NCBI RefSeq assembly: GCF_014898815.1
Contig: NW_026515509.1
Span: 992,001-1,056,000 of the forward strand
Source: Panonychus citri
Taxonomy: Eukaryota > Arthropoda > Arachnida > Trombidiformes > Tetranychidae
DNA length: 64,000 nt
Direction of reading: 5' to 3'
Under the pieces are notes generated by a model, which saw only the letters and a list, made by a program, of their open reading frames with translations, was not told the origin of the DNA and did not search any database. The translations under genes and the position numbers were made by a program. This document shows, piece after piece, positions 1-14,342 of the stretch (its first letter is position 1; each line of letters opens with the position of its first letter).

Positions 1-120
1 CGATAAGAAAATCAGAAAGAATTGGTAATCTTGCCATGTTTACAGAAGAAAAAGAGTCAATTTGGTTTTTCCTTTCTTCTCTTGCTTGTTTGTCATCATT
101 GTCCTCTAATTTCTTCCTCC

Positions 121-121
<1 letters not shown>

Positions 122-167
<46 letters not shown>
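122..167. repeat. (CT)n microsatellite
   Basis: About 45 bases of uninterrupted CT dinucleotide repeat inside a longer pyrimidine-rich stretch. Confidence 0.95.
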
Positions 168-170
<3 letters not shown>

Positions 171-2667
171 ATAACATTCAAATCTTCATAGTAACTTGTT
201 AATTTTTTAGCTCACCAATTAAATGCAATTTTCTCTCTCTTTTTGTCTTTCTCTCTTCTGAAAATTCTGGCTTTCGTTTTTTTGTCTCATCATTTACAAC
301 ATTATCATAATCATCATAACCATCATCATCATCATCATGCTCATCATCATGTGGATCTCCTGTTACTTGCAACCATTACTCCAACTTTAAACTACATCAA
401 CCAACTAATACCTCTTGCTACTTGAATCACATTTTACTGGTAAAAAAATGTTCCACTGGTAATGTTTATTTTGGGTAACAACGTTTATGATGAAAATCAC
501 AGAAAAACTGTCGTATTTTTGTCAAGACTGATGATGAATAAGGAAAACTATCCATAGTGATAGCAGTTGAGGATTTTAAAAAAGTATAAATTAACAAAAA
601 TATGTATTAATATATAATATATAATATAAACGCAACCTCCAACAAAACAAAAACAACACCAGCTACAAACAAAAAAGGAGCATGAAACCAACATCATCAA
701 CAGCAGTAAAAACAACAACAACAACAACAACAAGTACTACTGCTAAAAAAAGCAAATATCAAGTCAACAACAACAACAGAAATAACTTTGACAGGACAAG
801 TCCAAGAGAAATGGTTTTACAGTTTTCTTCGTCATCTTTTCTCCTTTATTATTATCTGCATCTTTTTCCCCTTATCTCTCTTTTTTCTACCTACTCTACC
901 TGCCTACCTTCAAATCTCTCTCCATCTCCTCTCCCTCTTCCTCCCTCTCTTTCTCTCTCTTGCTTTCTTCTTCCTCTCTTGATGGAAATAAAAAAAAGGT
1001 ATCAAGGATGCCCTCAGCAAAAATTATACAACCACAACACCATCAACATCAACATCACCAACAATTTAAATACAACAACCATGAGTGCATATGCTGTTGC
1101 AGCAAAAAACAACAACAACTATAACAATTGAAGTGTTTAACATCATCATCACATGAAAAGAGGGATTACGAGAAATGATATGGATTATTAAGAAAAAAAT
1201 TGTTTTTAAAGAAAAAAAAATCTTCACGACAACATCAACTTCAACTCTACAAACTAATCACTTAATTTTAACAAAGAGAAACAACAACAAAAAATATTCT
1301 GAAGACATGGAAAAAGAAGATAGAGGAAAGAAGAAAAAGAAAACATCAAAAAGAGAAACTCTTACAAAAGGAGCAAAAGAAGGAGAGTGATGAGAAGTAG
1401 TGAGAAATTTATTTACTTCTCCCTGTGACTTATTTCTACATTGAGGAAAAAAACCACAACAACAACAACAATTATCGACGTTTCATCATTTGTGGTTTAA
1501 ATTATTCTGTTTTTCTCTTCAACTTCTCACCCACAACAAACAAAAAATCAAAAAGAACAGTCAAAGTCAACATTATATGTAAATGATTTAATCATCATCC
1601 AGTCAATTTATTAATTAATTTTATGAGAAGATTTTATCTCTCTCTCTCTCTATATTCTACTCTCTCCCTGATTAATCCTGATTTTTTATTGATGGTGATA
1701 GCGAAGAAAACAAGAATGATGGTTTACAATAATATATTACAGCTTTTAAATTGACTAATCCACATCATCAATTAGCACATGTCAAATTAATCTATACCAC
1801 TACTATTACTACTACAATTAGCACACACAAACAAACACATGATACACAATCATAACCCACTAAAATCCATGCACAAAAACACAAGGAAAAATATAAATCC
1901 AACAAAAAAAATTTCATCAAGTCAACATTCAGCTATAAACAAAAGAAGACAAAAAGGAAAAAATTCTGATGAAAAACAACAAAAAAATATATAATAATAC
2001 TTATATTTAATCTCACTGTTCTATTCATCTTATTCTCATCTTAGGAAAAGTTTTTCCTGCTTTCATCGCTTTGTCTGGTTAACTAGGAACCAATTCTGTT
2101 CATCTCTTCATCACCTTTACCATCATTATCAAGTCTCGTTTTTATTTTGTGTTGTGTTTTCTTCACCACTACAATCATCAGTATCCATCACCACCTACAA
2201 CAACAATCAACATCATCATCTTAGTAACAACTTTAAACAACATCAACAACATGGATTAACTTGAACATTTTACCAAGAAGAACGTCGATGTTTTCTCCTT
2301 CTTTTTTCGCAATATGCAAAATATCATTTTCTATCACACTTTCTCTCTCTCACTCTCTCTATCTCTGTGCTATATCTTTTATTATTCTCTCTCTCTCTCT
2401 TTCTCTCTCTATTTCTTTCTCCTGCTTCTTACTCTCACTTACTAATTTCTTCTTCTTCTTCTCTCTCCCTCTTTCTATCTGTGTCTCTATCATCTTATGT
2501 TAAGTTTATGCCAAGATCATTGTAATTATGTGTACTTTTCTCTCTCGTTTAGAAGCAAAAACGAAAAAAAATCAATTAAATCCTTCGTTCCGATCAACAT
2601 GAGAAACTTAGGACAACACCCACAATCAATTTGAAATGCTCAAAGTGTCTCCCCCATTTATTTATTA

Positions 2668-2691
2668 CTCTCTCTCTCTCTCTCTCTCTCT
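2668..2691. repeat. (CT)n microsatellite
   Basis: A run of about 12 CT units within a pyrimidine-rich tract. A more interrupted CT-rich tract lies at about 2340-2475. Confidence 0.9.
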
Positions 2692-3339
2692 TTCTTTTTC
2701 CAATATGACCATAAAACTACTGAAAAGAAAGAGACTTATTCACGGTTTCTCTTTTTTTCTTTCTTTTTCTGAGTTGAATGTTTTCATGATGGAAGCTCAA
2801 GTAACAACAACAATATCAACGTCATCACATTTATATTATGTATCATTATGACAACATTGAACACCACCAACAACAACAACCAACAGTAACCCAACTTTAG
2901 CTTAAAGATAATCAAAAAACTAAGATGATGATGATAATTATCACGTTATGATACTTATTTTAAGGATAATCAACAAACAACAACAACAACAACATATTAG
3001 TTATTATTTACTTTTTGCATTTTCGTTTCTGTTAACAACCTTGGCCCTAAATTAATCAGTGGCGCGATCGGATAATAATCGTGAACAGGTCAAAGTAAAG
3101 AAAGAGAAGGAGCAACATGGCTTCTCACTCTCTTTCTCTCTCATGTTTGCATGTTTTTCACCATAAAGGGAGATAAGGTTTTCCCTATCATCATCATCAT
3201 CTCCTGTTCATGTTGAGTTTCAGTGGGGTGTAAACTCTTTGCTGGTAACACTAATTGACGGTATAAGCAAAAAAGATGCTTGATTGTTTTGTTTTTTCTG
3301 TTCCACTGAGGTTAAAGAAGATGAAGATGAAGAAGAAGA

Positions 3340-3364
3340 AGATGATGATGATGATGATGATGAT
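3340..3364. repeat. (GAT)n microsatellite
   Basis: About eight GAT units following a GAAGAA-rich stretch. It inflates Asp/Glu-rich and Ser-rich open frames on the two strands. Confidence 0.9.
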
Positions 3365-4162
3365 ATAAAGATGAGAATCTTAAATGAACAAAGAAAATCA
3401 GAAAAGAGTCAAGGAAAAGGAAGAAAAGAGAATCGTTCAAATAGATACAACAAACGATGGTAACATGACAACATCATGGAAACAAGATGAAGATGATGAT
3501 GATGATAAAGAGAGAAAAACTGGTAATGATGATGAGGGAGCCAAGGGAAGAAAAAGAATATTAAATGTTGATCCATCTAAAAAAGAAAAAAAAAACTTCT
3601 TTTCGATAACATTGAGTTTAATTTTCGGTTTCATTGATTTCGTTCACTTTCACTATCAAACCTTAAATAGTAACAATCAATTGATAATCTAAAGTTAATT
3701 TCTCATCTTTTTCAATGTTTACAGAAGTTAATTGTTAGTTAGAAGTAAATTTTGATTCATTTTTTTTAATTGCTCAGTTTGTTTGAGTTTCGTGTTTGTA
3801 TTTAAATCTAAATATTGATTGACATTTTTGATCAACTTTGATTGTTGATGTTTTCATTGTGATACAATTAAATATTTTATTGATTAAATCATTGGCTTTT
3901 TTTGCAATACAATATTTCAATTACTTTCATGATAATCATTATTGTTATTATTATGATTATCACGATGTTAATTGTGATTAACTCACTTTTTTTACCCATT
4001 TGATTGTCATTGTCATTGATCTGGTTTATTATCGTCATTTAATCATCAACCTCTCACTCATTTTAATTGTTATCATTTTCACTTGACAATCAGATTATTA
4101 ATCGAACCACATTATTATGGTTGATTAACATGAGGAAAATTAAAGATTGATTTGATTACCTA

Positions 4163-4167
<5 letters not shown>

Positions 4168-4217
<50 letters not shown>
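4168..4217. repeat. (TC)n microsatellite
   Basis: About 50 bases of perfect TC repeat, one of the longest in the window. Confidence 0.95.
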
Positions 4218-4220
<3 letters not shown>

Positions 4221-5132
4221 TAATTATTATCAACTGATTGCTGCTGATTAATTAACAATTAACACTTAATACACATAATTAGTCTTTAGATTGTTAACTT
4301 ATTCTGTATTCTAATCATATTGGTTTGGTTGGAATCTTTTTTTTTTAACAATCAACTGATCATTTTGTTTTGATTTAATTGACTCTCTTTTTGAATAATT
4401 ATTTTTGTCAATTTTAAATCAATAAAAGTTAATTTAATTTTCCTTTTTGGTTAATTGCCAAGTTACAAACACAATTCATTAGCCTCACAATTAAAATAAT
4501 TCGTATGAATAATAAACTGTTGATTTAATTGACTTTCTCATCCGTTTCCTTTTCAATTTGATTATTGGATTATATTGATTAGGTTAATTGTTATTATTGT
4601 AAAGGAAAGATGATAAATTAACTAGAACAGTTTTAATTGCGGTGACAATGACCTCTAATTGCTGATAATTTCCTAGATTAGCAATGTTTTATTGCCAACA
4701 ATTGATTTGATTACATTAAATTGTTTTGCAAAAAATAATATAATTTTAATTAACTTGATACATAATGGTTTAACAAATATAAAGGTAACAATTAATGGCC
4801 ATTAATTAAAAAACCCTTTGAATATATAAAAAAAAATGCCCAATCAAAAATTTACAATATTTTACAATTTGATGATCTCGATCTGTTAAAAAGTAACAAT
4901 TAATTCAACAAAGATACAGAGAGCACTCAGGATGATTGATTATGTTGATGAAGAAGATGATGAAGATTAAGAAGATGAAAAACTTTGTTATTCATGTCTT
5001 ATGATTAAAATTGATTCGTTGTTGAATTTTGGGTTCAACCTTTGGTTAGTTGATTGCCAAGTTGTGATTTAAACACACAGTTGATTATAAAGTATATGAT
5101 TGAGACCAATTAATTAACTGTAAATTTTGTTT

Positions 5133-8100
5133 CTAAGACTTGGCAGCATAAGACTCAGAATCTGATTTATCTGATGATTGACTGAAAGATTCAATGAGTT
5201 TATATCCTGGTCCACTGATTCCTGATTCAGGAATATATTTAGATTCATCTGATCCTCCTTTCGCTGAATAAGAATGGATTGATTTGTGTCCCCACCCATG
5301 ATGTCCACCATGATGCCCGTGACCATGGTCACCCCATCCATGGTGATGGTGTCCATGATCATGCCAACCATGATGATGATGACCATGATGATGGCCATGA
5401 TCCTAGATGAACAAAGGAAAAGTTATAAGTAGCGACGATTAGTTTTCTCAACAACAAAAAGAAAGGTAATTTCTTGTAAAAAAAATTAATTGTTGCGTAA
5501 TTGTAATTACGTGTTTATGTCCGTGACCGTGTTTGTGGCCATGGCTATGCCAAGCATCATGTTTGTGTCCATGTTGGTGCCAGTGATCATGACCTTTGAT
5601 GATTTAGGAAAATAAACAAAAGTAAAGAAAATAAAATAATTATAGTTAATCTTTTCATCTTAAATTGCTGTGAATTGTTATCAGATTAGGGAACCATTGT
5701 TACCATGCTTGTGACCATGTTTGTGATCATGTCCATGCCAATGGTCGTGTTTATGTCCGTGACCATGTTTGTGTCCCTATAATTATAAAATCAATGGTAA
5801 AGATTAAACAATTTTAAAAAAAAAATAATGTCAAACAATCAAGATACAATTACGAGGAAATCAAATTTAAATTAACGAGCCAATTTTACACTTATTATCA
5901 AATCTATCTAATTACTCATAGTTATCAACCACAGTTCATTATGTATTCATCAATCATTAATTGTTTGTGTTAAAGATTAACAACAAGGTTAATCAATATG
6001 ATTCAATACGCTATAAATTATTAATAAATTAGTTTAGCTTATAAGCTTGTCTTATATTGGGAATTGGTTGATTAACGTTACTCTTGAGATGATTAACTTA
6101 GTTAGAGTGTAACTAAATTGATTGATAGCTTTCACTGTGATTATTAATTATATCTTGAATATTTTCTTAATCATCTAGATTAAAAACTTACGTGATCATG
6201 TTTATGCCCATGTCCATGATGGTGACCATGATGATGACCATGGTGATGACCCTTAAAGATTAAAGATCAAAGTTTCAATTAGATTATGAACCATAAAAGT
6301 TTCAATATGTTAATCACTTACATGCTTATGTCCATGATCATGTTTATGTCCCTATGATGAAGTAAGAGAAAATTGATTGGAGATTAACTTTTAATTGTTA
6401 TCCCTTTGCTTTTGATTATCTAAAATTAACTTGATTTCATTTTAAGCAACCAAAACAAAAAAAAGTCAACATCAACTTACATGATGATGTCCATGATCGT
6501 GTCCATGTTTGTGCCCATGATTATGCCAAGCGTCATGCTTATGACCCTAAATAATTGTAACATATTAACAATTAATGGAAAATGAAATTTCAATTGTTAA
6601 GCTAAATTAGCTAACAATGGATTGTGAATATAACTTTGAATAGTCAACAGGTTTCTGGTTGCTATGAACATTAACAGGCTATTCAACTCGCTATACAAAT
6701 TAATCTGATTAACGTTGAATAATCTTAAAATTTGATTAATAGGATTGTACTCACATGATGATGACCATGTTTGTGTCCCTATGAATTGGTTGGTAACATA
6801 ATTTAAATGACCAAGAGGAGGAAAAAGAAATTAAAAGTGACAATTAGAAAATCAAATGTTAACCAGTTTTCCTTAATTATTAGAATTGAAATGCTTACAT
6901 GATGGTGTCCATGTTTGTGGCCCTGTTGTTAATTTAAAATGGAAACAAACAGAGGAAAATTAGATTGACAGAGAAAAACAATTAGTCAATAGGCATAATC
7001 TTGATGATCATGGGAGGAGGAGAAGGATAAAGGTAACAGAATAGATTATGGAAAAGATTATTCAGAACTTTCTGATTTCTTTCGTTAAAACGATGACACC
7101 AAACAAATTAGAGATGATTAGTATTTGTTTAAGAAGAATCGAAGAAAGTGAGAAGAAGAAGATTGAAAGAGAAATGGAAAATTAGAGAAGAGAAAAAAAA
7201 AGGTTAACACTATCGAGAAGATTGATTATGGTCATTAATGTCAAGAGAAGAAAAGATGATGATAATCTAATTACATGATGAATCATGATGATCTGATTAA
7301 TTTACATTGTGGAAAAAGAGAGAAAATTTAACCAGAAGAAAATTGAAACAAACAGACAGAGATGAAGAAAGAGGAGACACAAAATCAATAGACTAATGAT
7401 AAGTAAACATGGCCGATGATGTAAATAGAATATAAATAGAAAAGAAAAAAAGAAAAGAAAAACGAAATAATTGCAAATCAATCATTTCCTGAAGATTTTT
7501 TGGTGTGATTTCTAATTGAATTAGACAATTAGTAAATATCAGCTAATTAAACAATTAAATAATCAATGCAATTGTTTAGAAATGAAAACAAAGAAAGTAA
7601 GTAAATATATTAATAGAAACAAAGGAAACAAAATGTCTCCATCTGAGTGATAAGTGAAGAGAGCGGGAAAATAATGTTAATGAGAATTTGATATTTGACA
7701 CTTGTTGATTGGTGAAACTATTATGGATCACAAATTATCCTAATTAACTGTTAAATTGTTTAAAGTAAATGATTACCTATCAAATTAAGATTAACCTTGA
7801 AGGTTGAAAGTTGATGAAGAAAAAGGAAAAATTGACTTACATGATCGTGTACATGATGAGCGACCATCTTTTCATGATGGTGATGATGATGGTGATGATG
7901 GACAACTTCCTCTTTACATCCATGATGTCCTCCACCTCCACCTCCTCCCCAACCATGATGATGATGACCCCAACCATGATTAGGTGAAGGTTGAAGAGCT
8001 TGAGTTAAAGAGTTCATTTCAAAAAGTCCATTTTTGGTATCAACGTCTGGAGAAATGGCCTTAACCAAGGCAGCCAAAGGATCACCATAGGTAACCCGAC

Positions 8101-8155
8101 AAAAGGACAAAAGGAAACACCAACAACACAATAAAATATAACAGGTAAATCTCAT
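5133..8155 (-). CDS. Secreted histidine/glycine-rich protein, nine exons
   Basis: Minus-strand exons, 5' to 3': 8155-7841, 6922-6899, 6778-6755, 6546-6481, 6351-6322, 6251-6192, 5776-5704, 5593-5511, 5402-5133 (stop TAG). They sum to 945 nt, 314 residues. All junctions are GT-AG and phase 0 except exon 7/8, which is phase 1 on both sides. Exon 1 encodes a signal peptide (hydrophobic residues about 5-22, likely cleaved after VTYG), a non-repetitive stretch, then HHHHGWGGGG-type and poly-His sequence. Exons 2-8 encode almost only repeats built from GHKHGHHH, GHGHKH and DAWH units. The last exon begins with GHHHGHHHH-like sequence and ends in a Ser-rich, non-repetitive tail. Such His/Gly composition suggests binding of Zn, Cu or Ni or a structural extracellular role, but the function is unknown. 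No enzyme domain is visible. Simple open-frame prediction misses the middle exons and reads the last one in the wrong frame. Confidence 0.82.
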
Positions 8156-8239
8156 TTCGATTAACTAATTAATCTTTTTCAACTAATCACCGAACAATCT
8201 TTTTAATCCAAACACATCCACAGAAGAAACAATGTTGAT

Positions 8240-8247
8240 CTTATATA
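8240..8247 (-). promoter_or_regulatory. Putative TATA box of the His-rich gene
   Basis: Reads TATATAAG on the minus strand, 85 bases before the start codon at 8155. A TATA-directed start would lie near 8210-8215, giving a leader of about 55-60 nt. Confidence 0.5.
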
Positions 8248-11200
8248 ACAAACTTAATCCAAAAAGTGTGGTTAGCAACAACAAACGAAAACGAATCAAG
8301 TGTCAACCAATCAACACAATCTAATTGATCAAAATTTTCTAATCGATTTTATATTTATACACTTTCTCTCTCTCTCTCTCTCGCTCTCGCTTTTAGCGAC
8401 AACATCAACAGGTCACTTTCGCAGATCACATTGGGTGACAATCAGATCACAAGAAGAATAAAAAATCAACAATAAAAGGTAAGTCAATCTCTTAATACAC
8501 ATTTACACTTCCGAAAAAAAGAATCACCTTTTTTTTAGAAAAGAAGAAAAAAAAATTCTATTCTAAACACACACCTTTCTCTCTATCGAAATAGAATAGA
8601 AAAAAGAATAGAATAGAATTAATTGTTTTTCTTTTTCTTTTTCTTATTTTTACCTTTACTCTTTTTTTTTCTATCGACATTTATTGTTTGGTGTTCTTTT
8701 CACAATTAACTGTAAACTTTTCTTTTCGAATATTATCATTTTTGTTGATTGAATCGAATGAGAAACCTTTCGATCAACAATTGGAAAATTTTGATTTTTG
8801 GTGACATTTTTTTTTCTTCATCATTTCTTTTTCTATGTAACATTAATTATGATTGTGATTAGTAATTGTCGATGAGAAAAAGTGATTTGTGATCCAATTT
8901 AATTACTTTGTTGGAATTTAATTCAAGTGATTTTTGTTTGGAATTTCAATTTTTAATTGTCAATGTTAAATTGTTCCCATCAAGAGTAATCAATATGTGA
9001 GTATAATTGATTAATTAGTGGATGAAAGTTAATTAAGATTTCATCAAATGGTCAATCACATTGATCATCATCTTCATCATGTTTCTAAATTCATCTTCAT
9101 CACGTTAATTGTATTTTCGGTGAAAAATTGATTTTTTCTCTCTCTCTCTTCTTGATTGTAATTGATTAAGTTGTTAATTACATCTTGTCAGGCTTTAGTT
9201 CAATTACTTTTGTTTGTGATGATCTTTTTTTTTTAAATTTCTTCTTCAATCAAATCTAAATCTGATTGTTAATTAAAAGTAACACTCTCACTTGTGATGA
9301 GTTCACAATTAACTAATAACAATTAACTTTCCAATCCTTTTTCGCTATTGTTTATCAACAGGTAAATATAAATGACAGGTTAATATTGTTTATATTATTA
9401 TCCGTTCAACTATTAACTAATTGTTGTAATTATAAATATATACTCAAAATCGTCAATGTCAATTGGTCACAAATCTATCAACAATCAATGTATATACATA
9501 ATTAAATGTCTGGAAATTTGAACTGTGCTTGGAAATCATGAAAATTTATCAACAATTAAAACTTATCAATAGTAAAGTTCAACCACCAGCTAAATGATTA
9601 GTGAAATAATCAAAGAATTCAATCAATCCAGGTCAATCTAAATGAGAGAAAAAAAATCATTGTAATTAATCTGATCTTTTCTCATATAATATAAATTGTT
9701 TGAGAGAAAATGAAACATTTAAACTCATACAATCAAATAGTAAGACAACAATTAAATTGCAATTAGATCCAAATCATAATTGTCAATAAGTTACTTTCCG
9801 TCTATTGTAATAGTTATGTTTGTTGCTCTGATTTTGTGTCCAGTCCAAGAAAAAAATCGAGTCCATTTTAGTGTTGAATTTAAAAGTCTTTGTTTTTTTT
9901 TGTCATTTGCTCCATTTTTTTTCGTGTCAATAACTGTAACCATGTATTATCATCATTATATATATTAAATTGCTAAATAATAAATGGAAATATACAATTA
10001 CAGTTACCAAGAGTTTTTGTTGAACACATTGATTGGAAAACAAAATGCTGAGTAAATTGCATATCTACAGTAGGATAAAAAAACACAGGTTAAATCAAGC
10101 TACACAATCAGCTGACAAAGTTGAGTGTTGAATGACAAGAAGCAAATCAGATAAAGAGAAAGAGAAAGTCAATATTGATGATGAGAAAAAAAAGTCAACT
10201 GTCAACAGCGTGACAACAACAACGAACAACCAGAACAAGTAAAGTAAGAAGAGCATCAGCACCAAATTGGAAAAAAACACTTTCTTTTTGTCTTTAAAGA
10301 GAAGAGAGGAAAAAATTTGATTATCACTATCAACGGATTCTAATAATTAGCCAAGAATAAAATTGCAACATAATTAATAACCAAATCAACGAAAAGTGAA
10401 ACCCAAGAGTAACATGAAATCGTTTGAGTTGAAAGAGAGATGATATTGTCAAGAACAACGATAAAATTGGTTGTGGTTTCGATAATAATTCCTCAAACTG
10501 ACCACCAAATTCTGTGTCAAAGGTCAGTCTCTCTTATATTCTAAAATGACCACTTATCCATTTTCATCGATACCATTGAATGAAAAATCAGAATCAGACA
10601 TTTGATGGACGAATTGAGAATTTGAATTATCGAACCAGATCGAAGTGTGAATAGTTCAGGGACGAGATTTCTACCGAAAAGATTGAGAAGTTAAAGATTC
10701 TCAATAATTAGGCCAATAAATTAATCGAAAAATTTGCAAGTTAATTGTTCAACTAATCACAATCAAGCTTGAAAAAGATTCAAATGTATTAATACAAATG
10801 TCCAGGAGGAAAAGGTGAAAGGTAAGTGACAAATTAGAATCCATTTGAATTAACAGCGAACCAATTAATCGGCAATTTAAACGACGAAATAGAAAATCAC
10901 CAAGATTAAAAGCCATTAATTAAATTCTAATTAGTCTAATCAGCTATTTAAATCACGATTAGAATAAAAAAATGAAAAAAAAAACCGAAAAACAATCGAA
11001 CCGTTGAAATGTTAATCATCTGATCAATGGAAAAGAAAAAAAAACAAATGGTAATTTATATACAATCCATTTGTCATTTTCTCTATTCTTTTTTGCTAAT
11101 TGATTAGTTTGTTACCTTTTTTGTTGCTCCTTCTAATTTGTTAATTGTTTTCTCTTTTTGTTACTAATTATTAGTTATTAGTTAATATTATGTAATATTT

Positions 11201-14200
11201 TCTCTTCTCTTTTCTCTCTACCTGATGATTTGGTTGATTGGAATCACAATTAGCAACTGTTGCTGTTTAATTAACTTCTCTTGTCGTGTTTCCAATGGTG
11301 TTTATTGTTACAATGTTTCTATAAAACGTATTCTCGTTGACCCTTTTCTAATTATCCAATTAAATTAATCATCTCTTTCTCTCTCTCTCTTTAAATACAT
11401 TACAGGTTTTCTACCAACGTGAGCATTTCATATTTATTGACAATTGTATCAATTCAACTGAAAGTTTCCATTTCTCTCTATTCCGAAAGATTAACAAGCC
11501 TTTTAACAATGGTGATTATATAAACACATGATTGGTCTTATGTTGGTTGAATGACATCGGAGATACTCCTTTTTTTCAACTTCTCTAACCAGTTTTTATA
11601 TTTGTTTTAATATCTCTCTCCCTCTCTTCCTTTATACTGTTTACTGGTGAGTGAGCTGATGATAATCAAATTACATTGATTTCTGGTCTTTTCCAGTGGA
11701 GAAACGATAATCCCAAGCTCATACAATGTGTCAAGTTGAAAGAGAATCTTTTTTAACCTTTTCTCTCTCTCTCTCTCTTCTAACCTTTTTTATTTCTTCA
11801 CTTCTTATTAGTCCTTAACTGTTATTGTCTCTGTAAACTTATTCCTAAGGATGGAAATCATACAACGGGAAACAATTTACACGTACAGGTGAACAAAGAA
11901 TGGAAACAAAATGATGCAATTTACCTTATTAGCTAAAGTATTACCTTCATCTTGGACTTGTGGTGGAAAACAAGAAATGACCTCTCCAAAAAGAAATTAC
12001 ACTGAAACAAATTCTATCAATTTTATTCTCCATTCGTATTACAAATACACATCACATGTTCTCTCTCTCTCTCCTTTCCGATTTTTTTTCCTTCTATTCT
12101 TTTGTTTCCAGTTTCATCACCAACATCATCTTATTATAATTATCCATTGTTACTGCAACAAGTAGTCAATTTGGTAACCGGAAGAGTGGTTTATGGTAAT
12201 ATTGATGAACGAAGAGAAACAGGTAATTAGAAAAGAATAAGATTTCTATCATTGACTTTTATCGTTCTTGTCTCTCTTCCTCTCTCATCCAAAAATCCTT
12301 TTAACATGTCATTTAACATGCTTTTCAAAGGTTATATTCTTTCATTATCGTTCTTCAATTCATCTATTACATCTGCTTTTCTATTTTATTCTCTTTTTTT
12401 CAAGTGAAAATTTCTCTTCTAATCTCCATCTGCTTCTTTTGTTCAGGTAAATCATCAACATCATCATCATCATCATGAAGATCTCTCTCAATGTTGGTCT
12501 TGACCAGAAAATTGGACAATCACTCCCCTTGGAATGAAAAAAGGATCAGCCACCAGCAAGTTTTTCGGATAACAAGAAAATTATATTCAGTAATTTGAGT
12601 TTCTTTTCTTTATTTTTTTTTATCATGAATTTATTTTACATATTATATAAGACATGGATCATCAACATCTATTTAAAATTTAAAATCTTATTTTAATTGA
12701 TTAATTGCAGGTTATTAAATCATCGGTCTTTTCATAATCAACTTTATTATAAAGGTGAAGGAGGAGTAGTAATAATGGAAAGAAGAGGATAACGAATTTA
12801 CTAATTACCTTCTAATTAACTTGAAAATCAAAGACTATAAACTCCAATGGTAACATAATTTGATTGATTGTAACAATTGAACACAACAATCGCCAATTGA
12901 CTGACCAGTGGTTAGAAAACGATCAAGTTTCTTCAACGAAGTCTTAATGAAAATTACTTCGATCATCATAATCAAGTGAATGATAATTGTTAATAATCAC
13001 CTAAATGGTTAATAACATAATTAACTTGATAATATTACATTGTACCATTGACTTGTAATATTAATGATAATGATTATGATAATATTACAATTTCTCTAAA
13101 GGATTTTTGTTGGTAAAAATAATTCGTTTGTAAATTTTGTTTTACCTACAATTAAGTATTTCAAAGTTAAATCAGGTTAAAATTTGTAGGTAGGGAAAGA
13201 AAACAACACTTTAATTATGATGATGATGATGATGATATTTCTCCCTCTTTTCTTTCTCAACAACAGGTAAATATGGATCGAAAGAAGAAGAAGAAGAAGA
13301 AGAAGATGATGATGATAATGATGAAGGAGCCAAAAGGAGATGGTATTGATGGAAGAACGAGGATGACGAAAGAAAGAAAAGAAAGGAAATCATCCAACCA
13401 AACAACCAACGAACCTTCAACATGAAGTTATTTCATTAATCAACACAGCGTGGGACAACTCCCACAATAAATTAGGTAATTACATTTACTCTTCACATCA
13501 AATCACTGACGATTTACGGTTCCTAGTTAAATGCTTCTCTGTACAACAATGATAATATTATTAATATTAACTCATTATGTTCATTAAGCTTCATTTTCTG
13601 GTTTTGCTCTCTTCCTCTCCCATCTTTGATTCCTTATTTCTTACGATTTACTGGGCTAATCATTGGCACGATCACATTTTAAACTGTGCTTCGTATCTTT
13701 GTGTGTGTGTATATTTAAATAGTAAATTAAAATGTTTGTAAGAATGTTTCATGTAAACGGGCGTGAATTGTTGTTTAGGCTAATTATCGTTTAGATGATA
13801 TCCAACTTTTTCTTCTTTCATTTTTGTTTTCTCTTTTCATTTTACAAAATCAGGTTCCAAACTGGAAAGTGATGGTCAAGAGATTTGAGGATGGAGTGGA
13901 AATGGAAGATGGATAAAGTAAAAGAAAGCTAATCATGATGATATTGATTCAAAAAGGTGATATAGTTAAAAAGGATCTGATGATAGTTAGCAAAAAATCA
14001 AGGAAAGGAGAAGAAAAAATGCGAAAGGAAGGAAACACCACCACCACCAACAAGAACCATGATGATGATGATCATCATCATGAAAGGAGAAAAGATGAAG
14101 AAAAATAAATTAAGAAAAGTTAAAGAGTAATTGCTGGGAAAGGCAGTAAACAGAAAAAGAAAATGGAAATGGAAATATATAAATCCAGTTGAATTTAGTG

Positions 14201-14342
14201 AAACAGGTAATGTAACATGAAATGTGAATGGAACATGATAAAGATGGAATTGAGAAGAAATTATCAGGAGGTTGGTGGTTTTTCTTTGTGGTGATAATTA
14301 TCAATCTGAAAAAAGAATTGATGTAAATTTGAAGAGAGAAGA
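8248..14342. other. Intergenic region without a supported gene
   Basis: AT-rich DNA between the promoter of the His-rich gene and the 3' end of the GoLoco-only gene, both on the minus strand. It holds short CT tracts (about 8366-8383, 11760-11780), a GAA/GAT block and several CAGGTAAAT words on the + strand that match a 5' splice-site consensus. Open frames of 60-85 codons here are low-complexity or lack domain features. Confidence 0.6.
13282..13323. repeat. GAA/GAT-rich simple repeat
   Basis: About seven AAG units followed by GAT units on the + strand. It produces a poly-Ser frame on the minus strand that is not believed to be coding. Confidence 0.85.

Larger units (their letters stand above)
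1..5132. other. Non-coding, low-complexity region
   Basis: No convincing gene is visible. The open frames on the + strand between about 240 and 3700 are composed of CT-rich, CAA/ACA-rich and GAT-rich simple sequence. They translate to homopolymer-like Ser/Leu, Thr/Asn or Asp runs without domain character, so they are not called. From about 3700 the sequence is ordinary AT-rich DNA with many TTAATTGT/ACAATTAA words. The right end is the 3' flank of the His-rich gene on the minus strand. Confidence 0.7.

Noticed and set aside
243..1390. Open frames of 60-149 codons on the + strand
   Set aside because: They consist of CT, CAA/ACA and AAG simple sequence translated into Ser/Leu, Thr/Asn and Lys runs; no domains, no splice partners.
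5114..5398. 94-codon Met/Ile-rich frame on the minus strand
   Set aside because: It is a shifted frame of the last exon of the His-rich gene; the correct frame gives the GHHH-type sequence and joins the upstream exon in phase.
9780..12450. Several 60-85 codon frames on both strands
   Set aside because: Pyrimidine- or purine-rich low-complexity translations without supporting features.
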